A stretch of 64,000 nucleotides of DNA. Origin: Candidatus Altimarinota bacterium. Its GTDB lineage: Bacteria > Patescibacteriota > Gracilibacteria > UBA4473. Numbering within the stretch: the first letter of the stretch is position 1; each line of letters begins with the position of its first letter. The stretch spans positions 1 to 64,000 of the forward strand of contig JAIPGI010000003.1 in assembly GCA_021736215.1 (NCBI GenBank). The letters run 5' to 3'. This document shows, one piece after another, positions 32,517 through 40,954 of this stretch. Below the pieces are notes generated by a model. It was given only the letters and a program-made list of their open reading frames with translations. It was not told the origin of the DNA and made no database searches. The position numbers were made by a program, and so were the translations under genes.

Positions 32517-32792
32517 TTATGCGGTTTTAGCAAGTTTTCCACCGTGCCCACGGAATTTTCTTGTTGGAGAAAATTCACCAAGCTTGTGCCCGACCATAGC
32601 TTCCGTACAAAAAACAGGAATAAATTCTTTTCCATTGTGAACACCAAACGTATGTCCCACAAATTCAGGAGAAATGGTGCAATCGCGTGACCAAGTTTTC
32701 ATAATTCTTTTTTCCCCAGAGGCATTCATAAGCTGAACTCTCTTGAGAATTCTTGGAGAAACAAACGGGCCTTTTTTTGCAGATCGAGTCAT
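32517..32792 (-). CDS. rpsS: 30S ribosomal protein S19
   Basis: uS19, 91 residues. [45 protein letters not shown] and [16 protein letters not shown] are diagnostic. It sits between rplB (29-nt gap) and rplV. Confidence 0.97.
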   Translation of the reverse strand: MTRSAKKGPFVSPRILKRVQLMNASGEKRIMKTWSRDCTISPEFVGHTFGVHNGKEFIPVFCTEAMVGHKLGEFSPTRKFRGHGGKLAKTA

Positions 32793-32821
32793 GATTTAGA
32801 ATTTATTCATTATGAGGGGAA

Positions 32822-33661
32822 TCATTTTTTCGCTCGGTGTCGTGAGCGAACAATATACTTGTTAGTGGTCTTGTTTTTTCGAGTTTTTACTCCCAAAGCA
32901 GGAGCTCCCCAAGGAGTTTTTGGGTGTTTCATTCCAATAGAAGTATTTCCCTCACCTCCTCCATGTGGGTGATCACAAGGATTCATAGCTTTTCCTCGGA
33001 CTTGTGGACGACGTCCCATGTGTCGTACACGACCCGCTTTCCCTATCTTCATTAAAGAAAGTTCTTCATTTGAGAGAACGCCAATCGTAGCAAAATTTGT
33101 TTTTGTCACATATCGAATTTCTCCAGAAGGTAATTCTACCTGAGCCATATCTCCATCAAGAGAGACGAGTTTAGCACTTTGTCCGGCAGAGCGAACAATC
33201 TGCCCACCTTTCCCTTGGGTAATTTCAATATTAAAAAGGGAAAACCCTACAGGAATATTTTTCAACTGCATGCGGTTTCCATCTTTTGCTTTTGCTTTTA
33301 CATCAGTAACAACTTCATCCCCAACCTTTGCGGTTTTGTGAGCTAATTGATATCGTTTTTCGCCATCAACAAAAGTAATCAAAGCGATAAGTGCGGTTCG
33401 ATTGGGATCATATTCAATAGCAGTAATGTGCCCAGGAATACCAAGTTTTCCTGTTCCATCAAAATCAACGAGTCGATAATGACTTCGGGTTCCTCCTCCA
33501 CGATGGCGGATACTAATAGTTCCATTGGAACGACCAGTGACCTTCGCCTTAGGAACAAGAAGGGATTTTACGCTAGGTTTTTTTGCTGTAATTTGCTCAT
33601 TCGTGAGACGATCCATCCCTCGTTGTGCGTTTGTTACCGGTTTTAAATTCCTAATAGCCAT
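32822..33661 (-). CDS. rplB: 50S ribosomal protein L2
   Basis: uL2, 279 residues, near the peptidyl transferase centre. HRGGGTRSHYRLVDF, GEIRYVTKTNFATIGVLSNEE and the invariant GKAMNPCDHPHGGGEGN with the conserved histidines are present, followed by a basic tail. It directly abuts rplW. Confidence 0.98.
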   Translation of the reverse strand: MAIRNLKPVTNAQRGMDRLTNEQITAKKPSVKSLLVPKAKVTGRSNGTISIRHRGGGTRSHYRLVDFDGTGKLGIPGHITAIEYDPNRTALIALITFVDGEKRYQLAHKTAKVGDEVVTDVKAKAKDGNRMQLKNIPVGFSLFNIEITQGKGGQIVRSAGQSAKLVSLDGDMAQVELPSGEIRYVTKTNFATIGVLSNEELSLMKIGKAGRVRHMGRRPQVRGKAMNPCDHPHGGGEGNTSIGMKHPKTPWGAPALGVKTRKNKTTNKYIVRSRHRAKK

Positions 33662-33949
33662 TTATTTGAAAGCATTAAAATCAAGGCTCGTTCCAGGCAG
33701 AAGTGTTATTATAGCTTTCTTGGTTTCCGCTCGTTTTTTGAGAGAGCGTCCCCGCCCCATAACTCGAGATTTTTCTGGAAGCACAGAAATATGAACAGTA
33801 ATAGGGCTAATCCCATAAAATTCCTTTAGAGCATTCCGTACATCGTTTTTTGTTGCACTTGAATGAATAATAAAAGTGAATTTATCTTTCATAGCAACAG
33901 TTTTTTCTGTTACCACAGGTCGAACCAAAACCGATTCGAGAGCTATCAT
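33662..33949 (-). CDS. rplW: 50S ribosomal protein L23
   Basis: uL23, 95 residues, at the tunnel exit where trigger factor and SRP dock. LVRPVVTEKTVAMKDKFTFIIHSSATKNDVRNALKEFYGI identifies it. The start MIALESV at 33949 overlaps the rplD stop by 4 nt; longer readings enter rplD. Confidence 0.96.
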   Translation of the reverse strand: MIALESVLVRPVVTEKTVAMKDKFTFIIHSSATKNDVRNALKEFYGISPITVHISVLPEKSRVMGRGRSLKKRAETKKAIITLLPGTSLDFNAFK

Positions 33950-34584
33950 TTTTTCATTGTCGTAAGGAATGTGTCTTCTAACGTTTTGAGTGCTTCGGAA
34001 AAAAAGCAAATCTTTTCATTATTTAATACATCATATGGATTCAAATAATTTGCTAATACAACCTGAACAAAAGGGACATTTGATGCTGATTTCTCAAATA
34101 TTTCATTTTTAGCAGGCAAAACAAATAAATATTTTTTTGCCTGAGGAAGTTTCTTGAGCAATTCCACGAATGTCTTTGTTTGAGGAACAGAAGATTCAAA
34201 TGATTCTAATGCAAAGATGTCATTCTCTTTAGTTTTCGAGCTCAAGCTTGAAAAAAGAGCGGCTCGCCTTTCTTTGCGAGGCATGCTTTTTGTAAAATTT
34301 TGGATATTTCGTGGACCATGGGTTACTCCTCCGCCTCGGAGAAGACTTGTTGATTTAGCACCACGACGAGCACGACCAGTTCCTTTTTGTTTAAAGGCTT
34401 TTGCCGTAGTCATGTTTACCTCTCCACGAGTAAGCGAATGAGCAATAGGATTTCGTGCATTAGAAAGTCTCATAACAACTGCCCGATGCATTAAATCAGT
34501 ATTGATTGGGGCATTAAAGATAGGAGTGCTTAACTCAACACTTCCTTTTTTAACACCCTTGCTATCATATAAATCGATTTTCAT
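33946..34584 (-). CDS. rplD: 50S ribosomal protein L4
   Basis: uL4, 212 residues. The long internal loop reads NPIAHSLTRGEVNMTTAKAFKQKGTGRARRGAKSTS and reaches the exit tunnel. The start overlaps the rplC stop by 4 nt and the stop overlaps rplW, so the three are translationally coupled. L4 autoregulates the S10 operon in E. coli; not tested here. Confidence 0.97.
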   Translation of the reverse strand: MKIDLYDSKGVKKGSVELSTPIFNAPINTDLMHRAVVMRLSNARNPIAHSLTRGEVNMTTAKAFKQKGTGRARRGAKSTSLLRGGGVTHGPRNIQNFTKSMPRKERRAALFSSLSSKTKENDIFALESFESSVPQTKTFVELLKKLPQAKKYLFVLPAKNEIFEKSASNVPFVQVVLANYLNPYDVLNNEKICFFSEALKTLEDTFLTTMKK

Positions 34585-35171
34585 GCGACAGAGAGGAATA
34601 CGAAATTATTTTTGCTACCTGGAACAGGTCCCTTGATAGCGATAAGATTATTTTCTAGATCAATATGAATAACTTTCACAGATCGAATAGTTTTCTGAAC
34701 ATTTCCATAGTGTCCTGGCATTCGTTTCCCTCGCAGGATTCGACCAGGTTTCGCACACATTCCAACAGAACCTGGTTCTCGATGGTGATGTGAACCATGT
34801 GTTTCGCGACCACGTTGAAAATTATGTCGCTTAATAACTCCTGCGAAACCACGTCCCTTAGAAATTGCAGAAATGGTAACGCTTTCAACTCCTTGCAAAG
34901 ATTCTAATGAAATAGAGTCTCCTTCTTTTATTTCAGTTCCATCTTCCAAACGAAGTTCTTTTGAGAATTTATAGTTCTGATTTTTATTTTTCTTTTTAGA
35001 ACTTCGCTCAAAAGCTCCTAAAACAATAGCAGAATAACCATCTTTCCCAGATGTTTTTACCTGCAAAACAGAATTCTTTGGAGCTTCCAGTACGGTTACA
35101 GGAGACATTTCTCCTGTCTCAGGGGAAATAAAACGTGTCATACCGATTTTTCGAGCGAGGATTCCTTTCAT
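34581..35171 (-). CDS. rplC: 50S ribosomal protein L3
   Basis: uL3, 196 residues, of the usual size. GILARKIGMTRFISPETGEMSPVTVLE and the loop VIKRHNFQRGRETHGSHHHREPGSVGMCAKPGRILRGKRMPGHYG are diagnostic. 2 nt after rpsJ. Confidence 0.97.
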   Translation of the reverse strand: MKGILARKIGMTRFISPETGEMSPVTVLEAPKNSVLQVKTSGKDGYSAIVLGAFERSSKKKNKNQNYKFSKELRLEDGTEIKEGDSISLESLQGVESVTISAISKGRGFAGVIKRHNFQRGRETHGSHHHREPGSVGMCAKPGRILRGKRMPGHYGNVQKTIRSVKVIHIDLENNLIAIKGPVPGSKNNFVFLSVA

Positions 35172-35173
35172 GA

Positions 35174-35569
35174 TTACATCATTTTAATTTCTACGTCGAC
35201 TCCTGCAGGGAGGGTCAAATTTTGAAGTGACTCAATGGTCTGCGTTGTGGGCTCTTTAATATCAATTAATCGTTTGTGAGTACGAATCTCATACTGATCT
35301 CGTGCATCTTTGTGAACAAAGAAGGATCGATTCACTGTGTATCGTTTGATTTTTGTAGGTAATGGTACTGGACCACTTACCAATGATCCTCCGCGTTCAG
35401 CGGTCTCAACAATAGATTTTGCAGCCTCGTCGATTACTGTGTAATCGAATGAGCGTACAATGATACGAACCCTTGTCGCGGTGACTACCTGCGTCTTTTT
35501 TGGAGCAGGAGTTTTTACGACAGTTTTCTTCACATCCTTCTTTGAAGCCGTTGATTTGGTTGTTGCCAT
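35174..35569 (-). CDS. rpsJ: 30S ribosomal protein S10, extended
   Basis: uS10 (also NusE), 131 residues against about 103. The core begins near residue 32 (RVRIIVRSFDYTVIDEAAKSIVETAERGG) and ends LPAGVDVEIKMM. The first 31 residues are a Lys/Thr/Ala-rich, likely disordered extension. It is the first gene of the S10 half-operon, with a promoter at 35597-35624 and a leader of about 21 nt, much shorter than the regulated S10 leader of E. coli. Confidence 0.96.
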   Translation of the reverse strand: MATTKSTASKKDVKKTVVKTPAPKKTQVVTATRVRIIVRSFDYTVIDEAAKSIVETAERGGSLVSGPVPLPTKIKRYTVNRSFFVHKDARDQYEIRTHKRLIDIKEPTTQTIESLQNLTLPAGVDVEIKMM

Positions 35570-35596
35570 GCGCTTTTACTTCAAAAGAGCTCGCGG

Positions 35597-35624
35597 AGTT
35601 TATAAAAAATTCCATTCCTGTCAA
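35597..35624 (-). promoter_or_regulatory. S10 operon promoter
   Basis: On the minus strand TTGACA (35619-35624), a 16-nt spacer, TAAACT (35597-35602). Start point near 35590. Confidence 0.7.
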
Positions 35625-35701
35625 ATATTTTTTCGATTTCCTCTTGAGCATTGGGTTTTTGCACGATTTTTTGTGTCTTGACAAAGAACAGGAAAAAAAG
35701 T

Positions 35702-35730
35702 TTGACAATCTTTTTCCTTGTGGGTAAAGT
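35702..35730 (+). promoter_or_regulatory. Promoter upstream of sigma4/HARE gene
   Basis: TTGACA (35702-35707), a 17-nt spacer, TAAAGT (35725-35730). The leader would be about 50 nt, longer than others here. It is divergent from the S10 promoter, about 80 bp away. Confidence 0.6.
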
Positions 35731-35787
35731 TCATTGTGAGGTTTATTTTTTTTGACGGGTTTTTTCATCTTCTTTTCTTACATAAAC

Positions 35788-36873
35788 ATGAACACCATCA
35801 CTCCGAAGCAGATTAATTTCCCGGAATTGATGAATCGACTATTGGGACTTTTGACAGAAAAGGAACAAAATATTATCGAGCGTCGGTTTTCTCTTGGAAA
35901 CTGTCCTCGGGAGACGTTAGATAAAATCGGAAGAAGTTATTCGATTACACGAGAACGAGTGCGCCAAATTGAGGCAGTGGCCATTAAAAAGTTAGCACGC
36001 ATTTCTATGGATCCGTCTATGAGATATATCCATGATTTGGGATATTCTGTTCTAGTGGATCATGGGAAAGTTATGTCAGAAAACTTACTAGTTTCTGAGA
36101 TGTTGAAGCATTTTCAAACCAACAAAAGCATAGATCCAAATGCTATGAAATTGGCCATGAGGGTTTCTGATAAACTCATAAAACAAGAGAAGAATCAATT
36201 TTTCTGCCCTTTTTGGAGAACAAAAGATATTTCTTTTGGGGAAGTAAAAAATGTAATTAAAGACATTGAAAAAACGATGAAGAAATTGGGAGATGTATTA
36301 GTTTTATCGGATATTCAGGGATCTCTGAAGCAGTATGATCCTGCCATGATAGCCTCACTATTGCATGTGAGTTGGGGATTTATGGAAACGGATCATGGCT
36401 GGGGATTGAAGCAGTGGCGTTTTATTAACCCTCGATCCATCAAAGACAAAATTCTTATTTCACTTAAAGAGATTGGAAAACCACTTCATTTCACAGATAT
36501 CATAAAGCATGTTCTGAATGATTTTCGTTCGAAAAAGAAAGTTACTCCTCAGGCTATTCACAATGAACTTATTCGTCATGGGGAATTTGTACTTGTCGGA
36601 CGAGGTCTCTATGGACTCAGGGAGTGGGGGTTAGCTTCTGGTACTGTTTGTGACGTTATTAGATCCGTTCTCAAAGAGAACGGAGTTCCAATGAAACGAC
36701 AGGAAATTATAGATGCTGTTTCGAAAAAAAGAGATATTCGTCTTGGAACGATTTCCCTCAATCTTCAAAAATATCCGTTTTTCAAACGTGTTGGGCGAGC
36801 AGTATATGAATATGACACGATGCTTGACAATCAACCACGCGGAAAACGTGGACGCAAACCCAAGCAGGCTTAG
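35788..36873 (+). CDS. Sigma-70 region 4 / HARE-HTH regulator
   Basis: A 361-residue DNA-binding protein. Residues about 10-60 are a sigma-70 region 4 helix-turn-helix (LTEKEQNIIERRFSL, TLDKIGRSYSITRERVRQIEAVAIKKL) with no region 2 or 3, so it is not a sigma factor. A helical middle is followed by a HARE-type winged helix near residues 215-285 (HFTDIIKHVLND, AIHNELIRHGEFVLVGRGLYGLREWG) and a further HTH-like unit (VPMKRQEIIDAV). The tail RGKRGRKPKQA looks like an AT-hook. A regulator that touches RNA polymerase and promoter DNA is the likely role. It is divergent from the S10 operon. Confidence 0.82.
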   Translation: MNTITPKQINFPELMNRLLGLLTEKEQNIIERRFSLGNCPRETLDKIGRSYSITRERVRQIEAVAIKKLARISMDPSMRYIHDLGYSVLVDHGKVMSENLLVSEMLKHFQTNKSIDPNAMKLAMRVSDKLIKQEKNQFFCPFWRTKDISFGEVKNVIKDIEKTMKKLGDVLVLSDIQGSLKQYDPAMIASLLHVSWGFMETDHGWGLKQWRFINPRSIKDKILISLKEIGKPLHFTDIIKHVLNDFRSKKKVTPQAIHNELIRHGEFVLVGRGLYGLREWGLASGTVCDVIRSVLKENGVPMKRQEIIDAVSKKRDIRLGTISLNLQKYPFFKRVGRAVYEYDTMLDNQPRGKRGRKPKQA

Positions 36874-36913
36874 TCTTATTGTAGAGAGATTAGTGGATCA
36901 AAAAGGATTTTGA

Positions 36914-37594
36914 TTAGAAAAGTTTTTTTTGTGTTTTATCAAAACGAAACCCATTTTCTATCTGAGTAACTTCTCCGTTATCTCCCAGTAAATAATCATC
37001 GACTGATTCATTCGCTTTAGTTTTGTGTACGATTTTCAGGAGTTTTCGGACAAGTTCTTTTGGGTCAGAAGAAAATACCATTCGATTGGTTACTCGTCTG
37101 TGACAAAATCTCAAAATGGTTTTGATATGATCGGCAATACCTCCATGTCCAGTGAGAATACCTATTGGTTTCCCTTCGTCGTATGCAACAGTAAATTCGT
37201 TCAAGGTTCCTGTTCCTCCTGGTAAGATAATAACTCCATCAGAAGACCGAATATTGATAATATCTCGCATCATGAGACCTAACCCAGTGAAGAGATAAGA
37301 ATCATAATGTTTTGTTGGTGATTTATATTTTTTGAGATGAGATTCGATGGAAATAGCAGGAGATACCCCGAATGTTTTTCCGCCGGCTTCTTTGGCTCCT
37401 CGAGCTGCCTCGTCTGGCAATCCTGGACAAGCCCCATTGGCGAGCAAACACTTATTAAGTGCTATCTGCCGTCCAACCTCTCTCGCATCTGCTATAAGCT
37501 TCTCATTGCGCATGAGGTGTCCAGATGCGGATCCCATAACACCAATAGTTGCAGTATAATCAGGAATGATGTCGAAAATATTTTTTGTTTCCAT
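36914..37594 (-). CDS. LOG family protein (Rossmann fold)
   Basis: A 226-residue member of the LOG/TIGR00725-like family. The signature PGGTGTLNEF is present, preceded by ATIGVMGSASG and GACPGLPDEAARGAKEAGG. Plant LOG proteins release cytokinin from its nucleotide; bacterial ones cleave nucleoside monophosphates or are uncharacterised. The R and E of the active-site region (MRDI, PGGTGTLNE) are kept. It lies 18 nt after the PrsW gene on the same strand. Confidence 0.88.
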   Translation of the reverse strand: METKNIFDIIPDYTATIGVMGSASGHLMRNEKLIADAREVGRQIALNKCLLANGACPGLPDEAARGAKEAGGKTFGVSPAISIESHLKKYKSPTKHYDSYLFTGLGLMMRDIINIRSSDGVIILPGGTGTLNEFTVAYDEGKPIGILTGHGGIADHIKTILRFCHRRVTNRMVFSSDPKELVRKLLKIVHKTKANESVDDYLLGDNGEVTQIENGFRFDKTQKKLF

Positions 37595-37612
37595 GTGTAT
37601 CTATAAAAAATA

Positions 37613-38683
37613 TTATAAAGGATGATAGAGAAGATTCCCGGTTTGGAGATGTACTTTTTTTCTGTGGAAAAGATTCAGTACCAGAAAGAAAAGAATAAGT
37701 AAGAATGGAATGAGCAATGATACCCTTCCGAATTCCAAGAATGAATTGAAAACGGCATGAGCAACCATAGCCAGAAGCATTCCTTCCATCATTTTTTCGT
37801 CATGAAAAAGAACAGACCCCCTCAGGTGAATAATGCGATGTATCCAGTGGATGAGGGGGTGTCTATGTTGCAAAACTTCTTCTTGATAAATTGTTTCTGA
37901 GAATCGAGCAACTCCATAGAAGTAACCCAAAATAGCAGAAAAGCAAACATGAGCCATTACAGAAACAGTTGATCTGAGAAAGAAAAATATTGTTAATTGT
38001 TGAAAGCTAGAACCGGTATTTTGTGTGAAATTATGGAAATAGAGAATATTTTCAATAAATGCAAAACCTAAAGCAATGATAATCGCATAAGAAAGAGCGT
38101 CATCAACGGAATTGATTTTTTCTTCATCAGAAAAACGAAGCACCAAGTGCTTTATAAATTCCTCCAACATTCCCACAACAACGAAAAACCAAATTTTTTC
38201 ATTTACGGAGAAAGAAAATCCATATGCTACTAAACCACAAATAATACCAACGGTAATAAAAAATAATGGACTTTCTGTGGCTTTTTGAATCTTTTTTTTG
38301 AAAATATTCAAGGTGTTATCTCCCGTGAAAATCTCCAATACAAACATTAAAACCATGGTAAAAATAAAAAGTCCCACCCCCACGATTCCATTTACAATGA
38401 CGTATGAAATAAATTTCGAAAATTCTGGTATATGAACTAGGTCAGAAAGGTATTCAAATAAATTGATATGTTCAAAGTAAAGAATGGCTGTATTCCAATA
38501 TTTTTCATAAAGTTTAATTGGAACAACCGAAAGCATTCCCGCTACAAATGTCAGTATGACAAAAGAACGTTTTTCGTAGTTTTTTTTCTGGAAAAAATAA
38601 ATCCATCCTAAAATAGGAATCAGGCTCATAGCGACGTACCAAAAGAAATTTGAGTTTGTTACCAAATCTATAAGATGTTGCAT
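37613..38683 (-). CDS. PrsW-family intramembrane metalloprotease
   Basis: A polytopic membrane protein of 356 residues with about 8-9 helices. The PrsW motifs are present in order: EEFIKH (EExxK type), FAFIENILYF, HVCFSAILGYFYG and AHAVFNSFLE; the Glu and His residues are the expected zinc ligands. In Bacillus, PrsW starts the proteolytic release of an ECF sigma factor, but no anti-sigma gene lies nearby. A promoter is at 38707-38735. Confidence 0.9.
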   Translation of the reverse strand: MQHLIDLVTNSNFFWYVAMSLIPILGWIYFFQKKNYEKRSFVILTFVAGMLSVVPIKLYEKYWNTAILYFEHINLFEYLSDLVHIPEFSKFISYVIVNGIVGVGLFIFTMVLMFVLEIFTGDNTLNIFKKKIQKATESPLFFITVGIICGLVAYGFSFSVNEKIWFFVVVGMLEEFIKHLVLRFSDEEKINSVDDALSYAIIIALGFAFIENILYFHNFTQNTGSSFQQLTIFFFLRSTVSVMAHVCFSAILGYFYGVARFSETIYQEEVLQHRHPLIHWIHRIIHLRGSVLFHDEKMMEGMLLAMVAHAVFNSFLEFGRVSLLIPFLLILFFLVLNLFHRKKVHLQTGNLLYHPL

Positions 38684-38706
38684 AAGGAAAGTGAATACTT
38701 CTCCTT

Positions 38707-38735
38707 ATTATAACATAAATAATGAGAAAATACAA
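38707..38735 (-). promoter_or_regulatory. PrsW gene promoter
   Basis: On the minus strand TTGTAT (38730-38735), a 17-nt spacer, perfect TATAAT (38707-38712). Leader about 17 nt. Confidence 0.8.
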
Positions 38736-38806
38736 GAGCTAAAAGGGTTACAAAAAGAAGATGGGCAAACGGTTCCCCACATCTAGAGAAGGCATTAGAA
38801 GAATAT

Positions 38807-40054
38807 TTAAACCTCTTTTCTCGTTACCTGTGGTTGATCCAATTGCCAGTTCACATATTTCTGCTGAGCAATTCCAAAAAGCGTAGAAGTAAGCCAATAA
38901 ATTCCTACTCCTGCGGGGAAACTCGTGGTGAAAAATCCAATCATTACAGGCATCACCCAAAGCATAATAGTGTTCATTTGTTGCATCTGGTTTGGGACAA
39001 TGGGTTTATCGCCCTCATGCTTGGCCTGTTTTTTCTTGGCAGAAATAAGAGAGAGTTTTACTGCTCCCCATTGGGTAAGTCCCACGAGTACGGCAAGATA
39101 AATCGGACCCTTGATACTTAGGTCAAGTCCATAAAAATCATTATTCACAAGGGATAAATCGACGCTTTGTTGAAATGAATAAAGGAGATAACTCAAACTC
39201 GGAGACAGTCCATCTCGTACAATATAATAGACACCAATCAAAAATGGCATCTGTAAAAGCATCGGTAAGCAAGAACTGAAGGGACTGATCTTATGAGTCT
39301 TGTAGAGCTCCATCGTTTTCATGGCAACCATTTGTTGGTTTTTCCCGTGTTGTTTCTTAATCTCCTCCATTTTTGGTTGAAGTTTTTGCATTTCTCGTTG
39401 AGAACGCATGGCCTTTTGATTGGGAATAAAAAGAGCTAACCGTACGAGTAAAGTCATAATTACAATAGACCAACCCAAAGGGTGGCCAGGAAGTGTATCT
39501 GCTAAAAAAACCAAAAGATTGAAAAGAGGTTTCGAAACAATGGTTCGAAATAAACGACGGAAAGATCCTGCTGTTTGGAGTTCTACCTCTGGAGCAGTAG
39601 TGGTAACAATGTTTTCTCCTTCAGAGAATTTCATTTCTAATCCGTATTTTCCAGCTTCCATAAAGAGCTCATGATTGAAATCATTCAACGAAAAATAGGT
39701 AGAACTTTCTGGTTGTAATCGAAACGAGAGAATAGATTCAGGCGCACAATCCTGCAATACAGGAGAAGAAATATCAAGATTCTGGTCATTGACTACCCGA
39801 GAAACAACCATCGTCCCTGGGGTTTCACAGGGAGAAGAAAACACGATTTCATCAGCAAGGTGGTTTGTGATTTTCCATTGGACGAGGTTCCCAATGACGA
39901 CAGAATTTTTTACGGGTTGAATCAATACTTCCTCCTTTCCCTGGGGAGTGGGTTGGTTTTTCTTCCCCCAGAAATATTCATATCCTGCTAAAATTGCGTA
40001 GAAAACTAAAAACCAGATTAAAAAACTTTTAAGAAAATCTTTGAATTTATTCAT
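38807..40054 (-). CDS. yidC: Membrane protein insertase YidC/Oxa1
   Basis: Inserts and folds inner-membrane proteins alone or with SecY. 415 residues: an N-terminal helix (about 8-28), an extracytoplasmic beta domain (about 30-150) shorter than that of E. coli, then the five-helix core with HPLGWSIVIMTLLVRLALFIPNQKAMRSQREMQKLQPKM, LPMLLQMPFLIGVYYIV and FPAGVGIYWLTSTLFGIAQQ. R in LLVRLALF fits the hydrophilic groove. The ATG overlaps the rnpA stop by 8 nt, the classic rpmH-rnpA-yidC order. Confidence 0.95.
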   Translation of the reverse strand: MNKFKDFLKSFLIWFLVFYAILAGYEYFWGKKNQPTPQGKEEVLIQPVKNSVVIGNLVQWKITNHLADEIVFSSPCETPGTMVVSRVVNDQNLDISSPVLQDCAPESILSFRLQPESSTYFSLNDFNHELFMEAGKYGLEMKFSEGENIVTTTAPEVELQTAGSFRRLFRTIVSKPLFNLLVFLADTLPGHPLGWSIVIMTLLVRLALFIPNQKAMRSQREMQKLQPKMEEIKKQHGKNQQMVAMKTMELYKTHKISPFSSCLPMLLQMPFLIGVYYIVRDGLSPSLSYLLYSFQQSVDLSLVNNDFYGLDLSIKGPIYLAVLVGLTQWGAVKLSLISAKKKQAKHEGDKPIVPNQMQQMNTIMLWVMPVMIGFFTTSFPAGVGIYWLTSTLFGIAQQKYVNWQLDQPQVTRKEV

Positions 40055-40394
40055 GAGAGTTTTTTCGAGGAAATAATTTTTGAAGAAGTCTTTGAATTAC
40101 GCTTTTGAATTCCGCTCCATTCTGCAGTTTTTCAGGCCCTTTGTAAAGACAGATAATATTCTTGTTTTTTATTTTTGGAGCAAGATCTGTACGAAGAATT
40201 TCATACATTTGACGACGAAGTCGATTGCGGGTTACAGCAGATTTGCTGATTTTTTTTCCAACAACAACACTCATATGAGAAGTACGTGAATCGTCAGATA
40301 CCAGAAAAGAAAACATCCCCATTCCAATTCGTTGGGAACGTCGGAATGCCTTGTCAAAAAGGCGAGTGGTGAAACGAAGTCTTTTGGGAATCAT
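40047..40394 (-). CDS. rnpA: Ribonuclease P protein component
   Basis: The protein subunit of RNase P, which trims tRNA 5' ends. 115 residues, basic; the signature RNR motif is in VGKKISKSAVTRNRLRRQMYEILR. The start MIPKRLRFTTRLFDKAFRRSQ begins the family homology. It follows rpmH by about 110 nt and overlaps yidC. Confidence 0.94.
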   Translation of the reverse strand: MIPKRLRFTTRLFDKAFRRSQRIGMGMFSFLVSDDSRTSHMSVVVGKKISKSAVTRNRLRRQMYEILRTDLAPKIKNKNIICLYKGPEKLQNGAEFKSVIQRLLQKLFPRKNSHE

Positions 40395-40503
40395 CTTTAT
40401 AATTATCAGTGAACAAAGAGGAATGAACAATAAAAAAACGACGTTTGTTCGCTTGTGTAATTTTTAAAATCGAAAATCAACATTCGAAAATTGGGAATGC
40501 CTA

Positions 40504-40656
40504 CTAACTCCAAGGAGTCTCTTTGGGAGCAACCGTCAAAGCTTTTCGTCCTTTGGCTCGCCTGCTCGATAATACTCGTCGACCGGTGCTTGTACTCATG
40601 CGAGCACGGAACCCGTGTGTTCGAAGTCGTTTTCGCCATCGTCGTTTTGCAAGCAT
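40504..40656 (-). CDS. rpmH: 50S ribosomal protein L34
   Basis: bL34, 50 residues, very basic. It reads [15 protein letters not shown], then [23 protein letters not shown], ending TPWS before TAG. The core RxHGFxxRMxTxxGRxVLxxRRxKGRKxL is fully conserved, although the first residues differ from the usual MKRTYQPS. The gene is easily missed because of its size. It opens the rpmH-rnpA-yidC unit behind a strong promoter. Confidence 0.95.
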   Translation of the reverse strand: MLAKRRWRKRLRTHGFRARMSTSTGRRVLSSRRAKGRKALTVAPKETPWS

Positions 40657-40683
40657 TGGGATTTCTCAAAAAATTGCTCGCGA

Positions 40684-40712
40684 AATGTAGAGAGAGTTAA
40701 ATTGTTTGTCAA
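40684..40712 (-). promoter_or_regulatory. rpmH promoter
   Basis: On the minus strand TTGACA (40707-40712), a 17-nt spacer, TACATT (40684-40689). Leader about 21 nt. Confidence 0.8.
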
Positions 40713-40954
40713 ATAAAACTCCAAAAATAAGAAAATGAAAAAAAGTGAAAAATTGTTTTTCAGGGGAGTTTCTGAACACTTCCTTTTACTAAAAATCGCT
40801 TTCGAGAGCGAGAAAAACAGAAAATATGCTCCATAAAAAGAGTGCAAAAACAAGAACGCAAACGACACTCATTTTGTGTTTTGGGCGACAATGGAGATTT
40901 GATTTTTCTTTTGAAAACAGCAGAATTCAGGAGATTTCTTTAACCCATCACCCA

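Noticed and set aside
40406-40669. 87-codon minus-strand frame over rpmH
   Set aside because: It is another frame of the real L34 gene at 40504-40656.
40657-40954. Chromosome origin beside rpmH
   Set aside because: The rpmH-rnpA-yidC order suggests closeness to an origin, but dnaA and clear DnaA boxes are not visible here.
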